In this document: in pieces, positions 41,246 through 49,175 of the stretch | How the letters are laid out: each line of letters opens with the position of its first letter | Position numbering within the stretch: position 1 is the stretch's first letter | Origin: Algihabitans sp965233705 | Lineage (GTDB): Bacteria; Pseudomonadota; Alphaproteobacteria; Kiloniellales; DSM-21159 | Reading direction: 5' to 3' | Assembly (NCBI GenBank): GCA_965233705.1 | Contig: CBDDTF010000003.1 | Location: 930,001 to 994,000 of the forward strand | Length of the DNA stretch: 64,000 bases | Translations under genes and position numbers: made by a program | Notes under the pieces: model-generated | The model's database searches: none | What the model was told of the DNA's origin: nothing | What the model saw: the letters and a program-made list of their open reading frames with translations, nothing else

Positions 41246-41953
41246 ATGGAGCTGTTGTTTCGCGACGACTCCTACCTCAAGAGCTGCCAGGCCAAGGTGG
41301 TCGACGCCGGCCCCGAGGGCGTCCGCCTCGACCGCACGGTCTTCTATCCCGAGGGCGGCGGCCAGCCGGGCGACAGCGGCCTGCTGCGCCTGGCCGACGG
41401 CGGCACCCTGCGCATCACCGACACCCGCAAGGGCGACGGTCCCGACGAAGTGCTGCTGATCCCGGCCGAGGGCGCGGCGCTGCCCGAGGTGGGCGTCGAG
41501 GTGACCGCCGAGATCGACTGGGAACGGCGCTACCGTCACATGCGCATGCACACCTGCATGCACCTGCTCTGCAGCCTGGTCGAGGGCGACGTCACCGGCG
41601 GCCAGGTCGGCGCCGAGAAGAGCCGGCTCGACTTCAACCTACCGGGCGGCAGCCCCGACAAGGCCTGGCTGACCGAGCAGCTCAACCGCCTGATCGCCGA
41701 GGATCATCCCGTGCGCGCCCTGTGGATCAGCGACGCCGAGCTGGCGGCCAAGCCCGAGCTGGTGCGCACCCTCTCGGTGCAGCCGCCCAGCGGGGCGGGC
41801 CGCGTCCGCCTGCTGGAGGTGGAGGGCGTCGACCTGCAGCCCTGCGGCGGCACCCATGTGGCGCGCACCGGCGAGATCGGCCCTGTCGAGATCGGCAAGA
41901 TCGAGAACAAGGGCAAGCAGAACCGCCGTATCAACGTCCGCTTCGCCGCCTGA
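41246..41953 (+). CDS. Alanyl-tRNA editing protein (AlaX family)
   Basis: AlaX proteins are free-standing editing domains related to AlaRS that hydrolyse mis-charged Ser-tRNA-Ala. The 235-residue protein has both zinc motifs: MHTCMHLL (an H-x3-H) and CGGTHVARTGEIG. FYPEGGGQPGDSG (about 31-43) matches the start of the editing fold. AGGGAG precedes the ATG. It sits in a tight run between cysK and sseA. Confidence 0.92.
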   Translation: MELLFRDDSYLKSCQAKVVDAGPEGVRLDRTVFYPEGGGQPGDSGLLRLADGGTLRITDTRKGDGPDEVLLIPAEGAALPEVGVEVTAEIDWERRYRHMRMHTCMHLLCSLVEGDVTGGQVGAEKSRLDFNLPGGSPDKAWLTEQLNRLIAEDHPVRALWISDAELAAKPELVRTLSVQPPSGAGRVRLLEVEGVDLQPCGGTHVARTGEIGPVEIGKIENKGKQNRRINVRFAA

Positions 41954-42030
41954 GCGGCGCCGGCCTGCCGGAGAGACTCCAGAGACCGCCCGAGACCGGG
42001 ACGACGCAGACAGGAAGGAAGAGCGCTAGC

Positions 42031-42906
42031 ATGTTGCGGCCCGACACCACCGCGCTGGTCTCCACGGACTGGCTCGCCGAACACCTCGACGCGCCGGACG
42101 TGCGCGTCGTCGATGCCACCCTCTATCTGCCCAACGAGGCCGGCGACGCCCGCGCCGACTACGAAGCCGAGCACATTCCCGGCGCGGTCTTCTTCGACAT
42201 CGACGAGATCGCCGACGAGACCTCGCCCCTGCCCCACATGCTGCCCAGCCCGGAGAAGTTCGCCGCGCGGGTGCGCAGGCTGGGCCTGGGCGACGGCAAC
42301 CGGATCGTGGTCTACGACCGCCACGGCCTGCGCTCGGCCGCCCGGGTCTGGTGGACCTTCCGGGTGATGGGCCACCGCGACGTGGCGGTGCTCGACGGCG
42401 GCCTGCCGAAGTGGAAGGCCGAGGGCCGGCCGCTGGACGACCGGCCGGTGCAGCCGGTCGAGCGTCACTTCACCGCCCGCTTCGATCGCACGGGCCTGCG
42501 CGACAAGGGTCAGCTCCTGCGCAACCTGGAGAGCGGCCGCGAGCAGGTGCTGGACGCCCGGGCGCGCGAGCGCTTCGAGGGCAGTGCCGGCGAGATCTGG
42601 CCGGGCCGCCGCCCGGGCCGCATCCCGCAGTCGCTCAACCTGCCCTTCACGCGGCTGTTCGACCCGCAGGACGGTACCCTGCTGCCGGAGCCGCAGCTCC
42701 GCGAGCGCTTCGCCGAGGCGGGCGTCGACCTGGGCAAGCCGGTGGTCACCACCTGCGGCTCGGGCGTGACCGCCTGCATCCTGGCGCTCGGGCTGGCCCG
42801 CATCGGCCACCGCGACGTGGCGGTCTACGACGGCTCCTGGGCCGAGTGGGGTCTGCCCGAGGCGGAGACGCCGGTCGCCACCGGATCGGCCAGCGCCGAA
42901 TCGTGA
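42031..42906 (+). CDS. sseA: 3-mercaptopyruvate sulfurtransferase
   Basis: The 291-residue protein has two rhodanese domains. The catalytic loop in the second domain is TTCGSGVTACIL with Cys242, and CGSGVTA is the sequence typical of mercaptopyruvate rather than thiosulfate sulfurtransferases. The first domain keeps VYDRHGLRSAARVWW but lacks the Cys. It transfers sulfur from 3-mercaptopyruvate. AGGAAG precedes the ATG. The stop codon overlaps the GTG start of the acetyltransferase gene (GTGA). Confidence 0.93.
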   Translation: MLRPDTTALVSTDWLAEHLDAPDVRVVDATLYLPNEAGDARADYEAEHIPGAVFFDIDEIADETSPLPHMLPSPEKFAARVRRLGLGDGNRIVVYDRHGLRSAARVWWTFRVMGHRDVAVLDGGLPKWKAEGRPLDDRPVQPVERHFTARFDRTGLRDKGQLLRNLESGREQVLDARARERFEGSAGEIWPGRRPGRIPQSLNLPFTRLFDPQDGTLLPEPQLRERFAEAGVDLGKPVVTTCGSGVTACILALGLARIGHRDVAVYDGSWAEWGLPEAETPVATGSASAES

Positions 42907-43922
42907 CCCGGACCGCCGACTCCTTCACGATCGTCGAGGCCGGCGAGGCCGACCTTGCTGGCTGCCAGGCGCTGTGGCGGCGCTGCGGCCTGCCCGCCGA
43001 TTTGCCGGCCCGCGACGGCGCGGACAGCGGTCTGCTGGTCGCGCGCGGCGGCGACGGCGCCGTGGCCGGCTGCGTCGCCCTGCGGCGGGAGGGCGAAACC
43101 GGCTGGCTGCTGCGCCTGGCAGTCGAGCCGGAGCTGCGCGGCAGCGGCCTGGCGCGCCGCCTGATGCGCAGCGGCGAGGCCTGGCTGGGCGAGCGCGGCG
43201 CCCGCGAAGCCCAGGTCCTGCTGGGGCCGGCCGACGCGGACGCGCGCCGGGTCAGTCAGGCCTTCGGCTACGCCAAGGCCCCGGCCACCCTGCTCTCCCG
43301 CCACCTGCGACCGGTGCCGTCCGGCGCCGCGGCGTCGCAGGCGGGGCAGGCCGCGCAGCCGCAGGTCGCGCAGCCGGCGGCGCCCGGCAAGCTGGCCAAC
43401 ACCATCACCTACCTGGAGATGCGCAGCCGCCCGCGCCTGCCGAGCCTGCATCCGCCGGCCGGCGCGCACACGGCGCTGCTACGCTGCCTCAACCCGACCG
43501 TCGCCTTCTACCGCTTCCTCTACGATTCGGTCGGTGCGCCCTGGCTCTGGTGGGAACGCCGCCTGCTCGACGACGAAACCCTGGCGGCGACCGTTCAGGA
43601 CCCCAAGGTGGAGATCTACGTGCTCTACCTGGACGGCCAGCCGGCAGGCTACGCCGAGCTGGATCGGCGGCAGGAGCCGGAGATCGAGCTGGCCTACTTC
43701 GGCCTGATGCCCGCCTTCATCGGCCGCCGGCTCGGCCCCTACCTGCTGGCCAGCGCCATCGACATCGCCTGGTCCTACGAGCCGAGCCGGCTGCACCTCA
43801 ACACCAACACTCTGGACCACCCCAAGGCGCTGGCGCTCTACCAGCGCATGGGCTTCGTGCCCTACCGCCAGGAGCAGAAGGTGATCGACGATCCCCGCGT
43901 CACCGGCGTGATTCCCGGCTGA
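42903..43922 (+). CDS. Double-GNAT acetyltransferase fusion
   Basis: The 339-residue product has two acetyltransferase modules. Module 1 (about 8-130) has LWRRCGLPADLP and the acetyl-CoA loop LRLAVEPELRGSGLARRLM. Module 2 (about 165-335) has AYFGLMPAFIGRRLGPYLL, NTNTLDHPKALALYQRMGF. An Ala/Gln/Pro-rich linker (about 135-163) separates them. The two kinds are often separate neighbouring proteins. The GTG at 42903 overlaps the sseA stop by four bases, implying coupled translation. Substrates are unknown. Its end overlaps the convergent deacetylase gene by 23 bases. Confidence 0.82.
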   Translation: MTRTADSFTIVEAGEADLAGCQALWRRCGLPADLPARDGADSGLLVARGGDGAVAGCVALRREGETGWLLRLAVEPELRGSGLARRLMRSGEAWLGERGAREAQVLLGPADADARRVSQAFGYAKAPATLLSRHLRPVPSGAAASQAGQAAQPQVAQPAAPGKLANTITYLEMRSRPRLPSLHPPAGAHTALLRCLNPTVAFYRFLYDSVGAPWLWWERRLLDDETLAATVQDPKVEIYVLYLDGQPAGYAELDRRQEPEIELAYFGLMPAFIGRRLGPYLLASAIDIAWSYEPSRLHLNTNTLDHPKALALYQRMGFVPYRQEQKVIDDPRVTGVIPG

Positions 43923-45270
43923 CACCGGCCTCGGCGAGCTGCTGGCCCTGGCGGGCCCGGACCAGGGCGGACAGCGGGACGAGCTGCAGGCCCCGGGCCG
44001 TCAGGCGCGGCAGCCAATCGCGCAGGGCGGCAATGGTGTCGGGGCGCGGATGGCCGATCGCCACCGCGGCGCCCTCGGCCCGGGCGATCGCCTCGGCCCG
44101 GGCGAGCTGCGCCTCGACATAGGCCCGCCCGGCCTCCGCCTCGTGGTCGAGGAAGACGTCCCGGCTGGTGCTCGGCACGCCCAGCTTGCGCGCCAGGGCG
44201 AGGCCGACCGAGTCCGCCGTGGTGCGCGAGTCGAGGAACAGCAGGCCGCGGCGCTTCAGCTCGACCAGCACCGGCTCCAGGTCGCCGGCCGAGGCGGTGA
44301 AGCGGCTGCCCATGTGATTGTTGATGCCGACGATCCCGGGCGCCCGCGCCAGGGCGCGGGTCAGCCGCGCCAGATTCTCCTCCCGGCCGAGGCCGGTCAG
44401 CAGCGCCTCGGGGCCCGGATTGTGGGCGCCGAGCGGCTCCATCGGCTGGTGCAGCAGCAGCTCGTGCCCGGCCGCCCGCCCCGCCGCGGCCTGGGCCGGC
44501 AGCTCCTCGGCGTAGGCCAGGAACGACAGCGACAGGGGCCCCGGGAGAGCGACGGTCTCCCGCGTCGCCGGGCGGTTGAGGCCCAGGTCGTCGATCACCA
44601 CGGCAATCATCGGCCGCTCCGGGTCGAGCGCCGTGGGCACCGCGTTGGCCAGCCAGGCCGGCGGGTCCGGGCGTGCCGGCAGCGCCGCCCGGGTCGCCGG
44701 CGGCGCCGTGCCCGCCGGCGCGACCTGGGCCGGCGGGGAGACCGCCAACGTGCGCTCGGCCGGTGGCGCGGGCGCCGGGTCGGGCGCGCGCAGATCGCCG
44801 CCGAGGTCCGCGCCGAAGTCCGCGGTGGCCGAGCCGGCCTGTGGCGGCGCCGGCACGCCTTCGTCCGGGGCCAGCGGACGCGGCGGCGCGACGGCCGCCG
44901 CGCGCTCGGCGCGTGCCGTCCGCTCGGCTTGCGCGACCCCCGTGAGGTCTGCGGCGCGGACCTCGGCGGCGATCTGCGTGCGGCGCTCGGTGACCGGGGC
45001 CGGCTTGGTCAGCCAGAGCCCGCCGGCGACGCCGCCGGCCAGGGCGGCCGACCAGAGCAGGCTCAGGGACAGGAGACGCGCCTTGCCGCCGAGCCGCTCG
45101 GCCAGCCGCTGCCGCCAGGTTTCGGCCGGCAGGCCAGAGGCCCGGCGCGCCCGGCGGACCGCCGCCTGTTGCCGGCGGGCGGAGCGATCGAGCAGCGTCT
45201 GCGGCGGTCTGGGGTGCGCGGTCACGGCCTGATCCTGTGCGAGTTTGGTTAACGCCCGGTTCGACACCAT
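43900..45270 (-). CDS. Divergent polysaccharide deacetylase family protein
   Basis: The 456-residue protein has a basic cytoplasmic start, one membrane segment (about 65-86), a Pro/Ala-rich linker and a C-terminal domain (about 220-445) with VVIDDLGLN, LLLHQPMEPLG, NNHMGSRFT, LFLDSRTTADSV and GHPRPDTIAAL, which match the divergent polysaccharide deacetylase family (PF04748). It is probably anchored in the inner membrane facing the periplasm. Function in glycan trimming is only inferred from the fold. An ATG at 45270 is used; one upstream at 45336 is in a region with a hairpin and is less likely. Confidence 0.85.
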   Translation of the reverse strand: MVSNRALTKLAQDQAVTAHPRPPQTLLDRSARRQQAAVRRARRASGLPAETWRQRLAERLGGKARLLSLSLLWSAALAGGVAGGLWLTKPAPVTERRTQIAAEVRAADLTGVAQAERTARAERAAAVAPPRPLAPDEGVPAPPQAGSATADFGADLGGDLRAPDPAPAPPAERTLAVSPPAQVAPAGTAPPATRAALPARPDPPAWLANAVPTALDPERPMIAVVIDDLGLNRPATRETVALPGPLSLSFLAYAEELPAQAAAGRAAGHELLLHQPMEPLGAHNPGPEALLTGLGREENLARLTRALARAPGIVGINNHMGSRFTASAGDLEPVLVELKRRGLLFLDSRTTADSVGLALARKLGVPSTSRDVFLDHEAEAGRAYVEAQLARAEAIARAEGAAVAIGHPRPDTIAALRDWLPRLTARGLQLVPLSALVRARQGQQLAEAGVSRESRR

Positions 45271-45290
45271 CCGGTTAGAGTGAATTTTCG

Positions 45291-45328
45291 CGATCCTCTG
45301 GACTCGCTTCGGCGAAGCCAGAAGATCG
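45291..45328. other. Stem-loop with a C(TTCG)G tetraloop between cueR and the deacetylase gene
   Basis: Arms CGATCCTCTGGACTCGC (45291-45307) and GCGAAGCCAGAAGATCG (45312-45328) match at 14 of 17 positions around TTCG, a very stable RNA tetraloop on the plus strand. A shorter related sequence (CTGGACTCGCCTCGGC) occurs at 12220-12235. It may end the cueR transcript; no T-run follows. Confidence 0.6.
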
Positions 45329-45375
45329 CAAATCACTCGAGCGGGCGCTAGGACAGCCCCTCGCCTCGCGTCGGA

Positions 45376-45792
45376 TCAAGCGCTGTTTCGCAGTTCCTGA
45401 CCGCTCTGCCCGGCCAGATCGCTGAGGATCGGGCAGTCCGGGCGGGCGTCGCCGTGGCAGCGCTCCATCAGATCGTCCAGCGTCTCGCGCATGCTCTCCA
45501 GCTCGGCGATCTTGGCCTCGATCTTGTCGACCTGCTGGCGCGCGAGCGCCTTGACGTCGGCGCTGGCCCGCGACTTGTCCTGCCAGAGCGCCAGCAGGTT
45601 GGCACAGTCGGCGACGGAGAAGCCGAGCCCGCGCGCCCGGGCGATGAAACGCAGGGTCTGCACGTCGGCATCGCTGTAGACGCGGTAGCCGGCGGCCGTG
45701 CGCTCGGCCGGCGCGATCAGGCGGATCGACTCGTAGTAGCGGATCGTCTTGGCGGGGACGCCGGAGCGGTTCGCAGCTTCACCGATATTCAT
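45376..45792 (-). CDS. cueR: Copper-responsive MerR-family regulator CueR
   Basis: CueR binds Cu(I) and activates promoters with a long spacer. The 138-residue protein has the MerR DNA-binding start (MNIGEAANRSGVPAKTIRYY), a dimerisation helix, and the copper-binding pair Cys112 and Cys120 in RCHGDARPDCPIL, the same spacing and numbering as E. coli CueR. It starts nine bases after the copA stop and is probably co-transcribed with it from the operator at 48385-48415, so it should be autoregulated. Confidence 0.93.
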   Translation of the reverse strand: MNIGEAANRSGVPAKTIRYYESIRLIAPAERTAAGYRVYSDADVQTLRFIARARGLGFSVADCANLLALWQDKSRASADVKALARQQVDKIEAKIAELESMRETLDDLMERCHGDARPDCPILSDLAGQSGQELRNSA

Positions 45793-45800
45793 GACACATC

Positions 45801-48377
45801 CTACCCTTTGACCAGCTCGCCGCGGCGCAGGCGGCCGAGCAGAAGTGTGTTGCCCACGACCGAGACCGAGGAGGCGGCCATGGCCGCCCCGGCGACGATC
45901 GGCGAAAGCAGCCCGAAGGCCGCGAGCGGCAGCCCCGCCGTGTTGTAGACGAAGGCCCAGAAGAGGTTCTGGCGGATCTTCGTGCGCGTCGCCCGTGCCA
46001 GGATGATCGCCTCGGCGACCAGCCGCGGGTCGGAGCGCAGCAGCGCCATGGCCGCGGCCTCTAGGGCGACGTCGCTGCCCTCGCCCATGGCGAGGCCGAG
46101 GTCGGCCGCCGCCAGTGCCGGCGCGTCGTTGACGCCGTCGCCGACCATGGCCACCGAGTGACCCTCCTGGCGCAGCCGCTGGATCTCGGCCGACTTGTCC
46201 TCCGGCAGCACCTCCGCGATCACCCGGTCGATGCCCAGCTCGGCGGCCACGGCCTCGGCCGCCCGGCGGTTGTCGCCGGTCAGCAGGGCCACCTCGAGGC
46301 CGAGGCGCTTGAGCTTGGCGACTGCCTCGGCGGCGCCGGCGCGCGGCGCGTCGCCGAAGGGCGCCAGCCCCAGCAGACGCGGGCCGGCCTCGCCCTCCTC
46401 CGCGACCCAGGCCACGCTGCGCCCGGCGCCTTCCTGCGCCGCCGCCGCGTCGCTCAGCGGGGCGAGATCGACGCCGCGCTCCTCCATCAGCCGGCGGCTG
46501 CCGATCAGCAGGTTGTGACCCTCGACCCGGGCCTCCAGGCCGCGCCCGGGCAGGGCCCGGAAATCGCTCACGACCGGCAGGCCGATCCCCTCGTCGGAGG
46601 CGGCCTGGCGCAGGGCGCGGGCGAGCGGATGCTCGCTGCCCTGCTGCGCCGCCGCCGCCAGCCGCAGCACATCGCCGCGCGACTCGCCCGGGCCCGGCGT
46701 CAGCTCGATCAGACGGGGGCGCCCCTCGGTCAGCGTTCCGGTCTTGTCGAAGACCACGGTGTCGATCTCGCGGGCCCGCTCCAGTGCTTCGGCATCCTTG
46801 ATCAGCACGCCGCGGCGCGCGGCCACGCCGGTGCCCATGACGATGGAAATGGGTGTCGCCAGGCCCAGCGCGCAAGGACAGGCGATGACCAGCACGGCGA
46901 CCGCGGTCAGCACCGCGGTGGAGACCGAGGCGCCGGCCGCCAGCCAGCCGGCGAAGGTGGCGAAGGCCAGCAGCACCACCGCCGGCACGAAGACGGCGGA
47001 GATGCGGTCGACCAGGCGCTGCACGGCCGGCTTGCTGGCCTGTGCCGACTCCATGGCGCTGACGATGCGCGCCAGGGCCGACTGCGCGGCGGCGGCGGTC
47101 ACCTCGACGCGCAGCAGGCCGGAGCCGTTGAGCGTGCCGCCGATCACCTTGCTGTCGGGCGCCTTCTCGACCGGCAGGCTCTCGCCGGTCAGCATCGACT
47201 CGTCGGTCTCGCTGTTGCCCTCGACGACGCGGCCGTCGGCCGGGATCCGCTCGCCGGGACGCACAACCACGCGGTCGCCGGCCTGGAGCTGCTCGGCCGG
47301 CACCTCGCGGGTCTCGCCGTCGACCTCGACGCGGGCCAGGTCCGGGCGCAGCTTCTGCAGCGCGCGCAGGGCGGCCGAGGTGCGCCGCCGCGCCCGCTCC
47401 TCGATCAGGCGGCCCAGCAGCACCAGGGTCAGGATCGCCGCCGCGGCCTCGAAGTAGAGATGCGGCGCCTGGGTGCTCATCAGGGTGTCCGGCGCCGTGG
47501 CCATGGCCCAAAGGCTGAGCCCGAAGGCGGCCGAGGTGCCGATCGCCACCAGCAGGTCCATGTTGGCCTGGCCGTGGCGCAGCGCCGCCAGCGAGCCGCG
47601 GTAGAAGCGCGCGCCGGCCAGCACCTGCACCGGCGTGGCCAGCGCCAGTTGGATCAGCGGCGGGATGGTCGCGTGGACGCCGAAGAGCGGCAGCACCATC
47701 TGCCCGACCAGCGGCAGCGTCAGCACCGCGCAGAGGCCGAAGATCCACCAGTCGCGTGTTTGCGAGGCGGCCGCCTGCGGCGACTCGCCGGCCGGCTCGG
47801 CGTCGTAGCCGGCGCTCTCCACCGCCTTGACCAGATCGTCCAGCGTGACCGAGGCGGCGGCGGTCACCCGCGCCCGGCCGACGGCGAAGTTGACCTGCGC
47901 GCCCTGCACGCCCGGCACCGCGCCGAGCGCGCCCTCGACGCTGCGCACGCAGGAGGCGCAGGTCATGCCGCTGACCGCCAGGTCGTGGACCTGGGTCTGC
48001 ACCGGCGCGGCCGGCGGCGCCGAAACGGCCTTGCCCTCGCAGTCGGCGCCCTCGCGGTCGTCGCGCGGTTGCACCGCGTCCGGCTGTGCCTCCGCTGCGG
48101 GCGCAGGCGGTGTCTCGGCGCGCGCCTCCTCGGGCACGTCGTAGCCGGCGGCGGCGACCGCGGCGGCCAGCGCCGCCCGGTCGGGCCCGTCGGCCAGCAG
48201 CGTAACCTCGGCCTGGCCGGCCGCGGCGCTCACCTCGGCGGAGAGCACCCCCTCCACCTCCTCCAGGGCCTGGGTCACGCGGCGGGCGCAGCCGCCGCAG
48301 TGCATGCCGGTCACCGGCAGGACCAGGGTCATGAGACGGTCGTCGCGCGGGGCGGTTTTGATCTGTGCGTCTGCCAT
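45801..48377 (-). CDS. copA: Copper-exporting P-type ATPase
   Basis: CopA exports Cu(I) across the inner membrane. The 858-residue protein has two N-terminal metal-binding domains (GMHCGGC at 24-30, GMTCASC at 137-143), eight membrane helices, the copper-specific CPC motif in IACPCALGLATP, the phosphorylated Asp in DKTGTLT, an HP motif in EHPLARAL and the hinge GDGVNDAPAL. The ATG at 48377 is used. A start at residue 16 (48332, MTLVLPVTG) is possible if a leader is needed, since the predicted transcript begins at the first ATG. Confidence 0.95.
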   Translation of the reverse strand: MADAQIKTAPRDDRLMTLVLPVTGMHCGGCARRVTQALEEVEGVLSAEVSAAAGQAEVTLLADGPDRAALAAAVAAAGYDVPEEARAETPPAPAAEAQPDAVQPRDDREGADCEGKAVSAPPAAPVQTQVHDLAVSGMTCASCVRSVEGALGAVPGVQGAQVNFAVGRARVTAAASVTLDDLVKAVESAGYDAEPAGESPQAAASQTRDWWIFGLCAVLTLPLVGQMVLPLFGVHATIPPLIQLALATPVQVLAGARFYRGSLAALRHGQANMDLLVAIGTSAAFGLSLWAMATAPDTLMSTQAPHLYFEAAAAILTLVLLGRLIEERARRRTSAALRALQKLRPDLARVEVDGETREVPAEQLQAGDRVVVRPGERIPADGRVVEGNSETDESMLTGESLPVEKAPDSKVIGGTLNGSGLLRVEVTAAAAQSALARIVSAMESAQASKPAVQRLVDRISAVFVPAVVLLAFATFAGWLAAGASVSTAVLTAVAVLVIACPCALGLATPISIVMGTGVAARRGVLIKDAEALERAREIDTVVFDKTGTLTEGRPRLIELTPGPGESRGDVLRLAAAAQQGSEHPLARALRQAASDEGIGLPVVSDFRALPGRGLEARVEGHNLLIGSRRLMEERGVDLAPLSDAAAAQEGAGRSVAWVAEEGEAGPRLLGLAPFGDAPRAGAAEAVAKLKRLGLEVALLTGDNRRAAEAVAAELGIDRVIAEVLPEDKSAEIQRLRQEGHSVAMVGDGVNDAPALAAADLGLAMGEGSDVALEAAAMALLRSDPRLVAEAIILARATRTKIRQNLFWAFVYNTAGLPLAAFGLLSPIVAGAAMAASSVSVVGNTLLLGRLRRGELVKG

Positions 48378-48384
48378 AGTCGGC

Positions 48385-48415
48385 TAGATGCGCCTTCCAG
48401 TCACCGGAAGGTCAA
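48385..48415 (-). promoter_or_regulatory. CueR-type promoter/operator of copA-cueR
   Basis: On the minus strand TTGACC (48415-48410) and CATCTA (48390-48385) are separated by 19 bases, the long spacing that MerR-family activators need. The spacer and -35 contain the palindrome CCTTCC-N7-GGAAGG, the classic CueR site. Transcription would start at or one base before the A of the copA ATG at 48377. Confidence 0.88.
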
Positions 48416-48471
48416 GGGCGCCGTCGCCGGGCCGCCGCGCCGCCACTTCGTCCCCTTGCGCTCCGGGCCCT

Positions 48472-48503
48472 GTTCTGCCGTTCGTTCTGCCGTTCGTTCT
48501 GCC
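48472..48503. repeat. 12-bp tandem repeat upstream of trpG
   Basis: GTTCTGCCGTTC occurs twice in full (48472, 48484) with a partial third copy to 48503, in the 171-base gap between the copA operator and trpG. No promoter was recognised with confidence in this gap. Confidence 0.7.
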
Positions 48504-48586
48504 CCTGGGCGGGCGCCGGCGGCGGTGTTACCTTCCTCTCACCGTCGGCTCCACGCCGCTTCAAGAATGCAGGCCAAGCCCCTGAA

Positions 48587-49165
48587 ATGTTTCTGCTGAT
48601 CGACAACTACGACAGCTTCACCTACAACCTGTATCACTTCCTCGGCGACCTCGGCGCCGAGGTCGAGGTCCGCCGCAACGACGCCTTGAGCGCGCAGGAG
48701 GCAGTGGCCATGGCGCCCGAGGGCATCGTGCTCTCGCCCGGCCCCTGCGACCCGGACCGCGCCGGCATCTGCCTCGAGGTGATCCGCCTGGCTGCCGGGC
48801 GGTTGCCGCTGCTCGGCGTTTGCCTGGGGCATCAGGCGATCGGCCAGGCCTTCGGCGGCCGGGTGGTGCGCGCGCCGGAGCCGGTGCACGGTAAGACCAG
48901 CGCCGTCCGCCACCAGGGCGGCGACCTGTTCGAGGGGCTGCCCGACCCCTTCGAGGTGACGCGCTACCACTCGCTGATCGTGCAGCGCACCGACCTGCCG
49001 GACTGCCTGCAGGTCACCGCCGAGACCGAGGACGGGCTGATCATGGGCCTGCGGCACCGCGAGCTGCCGGTCTTCGGGGTGCAGTTCCATCCCGAGTCCA
49101 TCGCCTCGCAGCAGGGGCACGCCCTGCTCGCCAACTTCTTGCGTCTGAGTGGACGCAGCGCGTAA
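48587..49165 (+). CDS. trpG: Anthranilate synthase glutamine amidotransferase component
   Basis: TrpG supplies ammonia from glutamine to TrpE for anthranilate synthesis. The 192-residue protein has the class I amidotransferase nucleophile in GVCLGHQAIGQAFGG, the IDNYDSFTYNL start, and the His/Glu pair in VQFHPESIAS. It heads a trpG-trpD-trpC-moaC run. No trpE is adjacent; the upstream gene is copA in the opposite direction. A dual role with PabB (folate) is possible, as in some bacteria. Confidence 0.93.
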   Translation: MFLLIDNYDSFTYNLYHFLGDLGAEVEVRRNDALSAQEAVAMAPEGIVLSPGPCDPDRAGICLEVIRLAAGRLPLLGVCLGHQAIGQAFGGRVVRAPEPVHGKTSAVRHQGGDLFEGLPDPFEVTRYHSLIVQRTDLPDCLQVTAETEDGLIMGLRHRELPVFGVQFHPESIASQQGHALLANFLRLSGRSA

Positions 49166-49175
49166 ACAGCCTGGC

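Noticed and set aside
41722..42906. Start of sseA at the far upstream in-frame codon
   Set aside because: That reading overlaps alaX for over 200 bases; the ATG at 42031 has a ribosome-binding site and the normal protein start.
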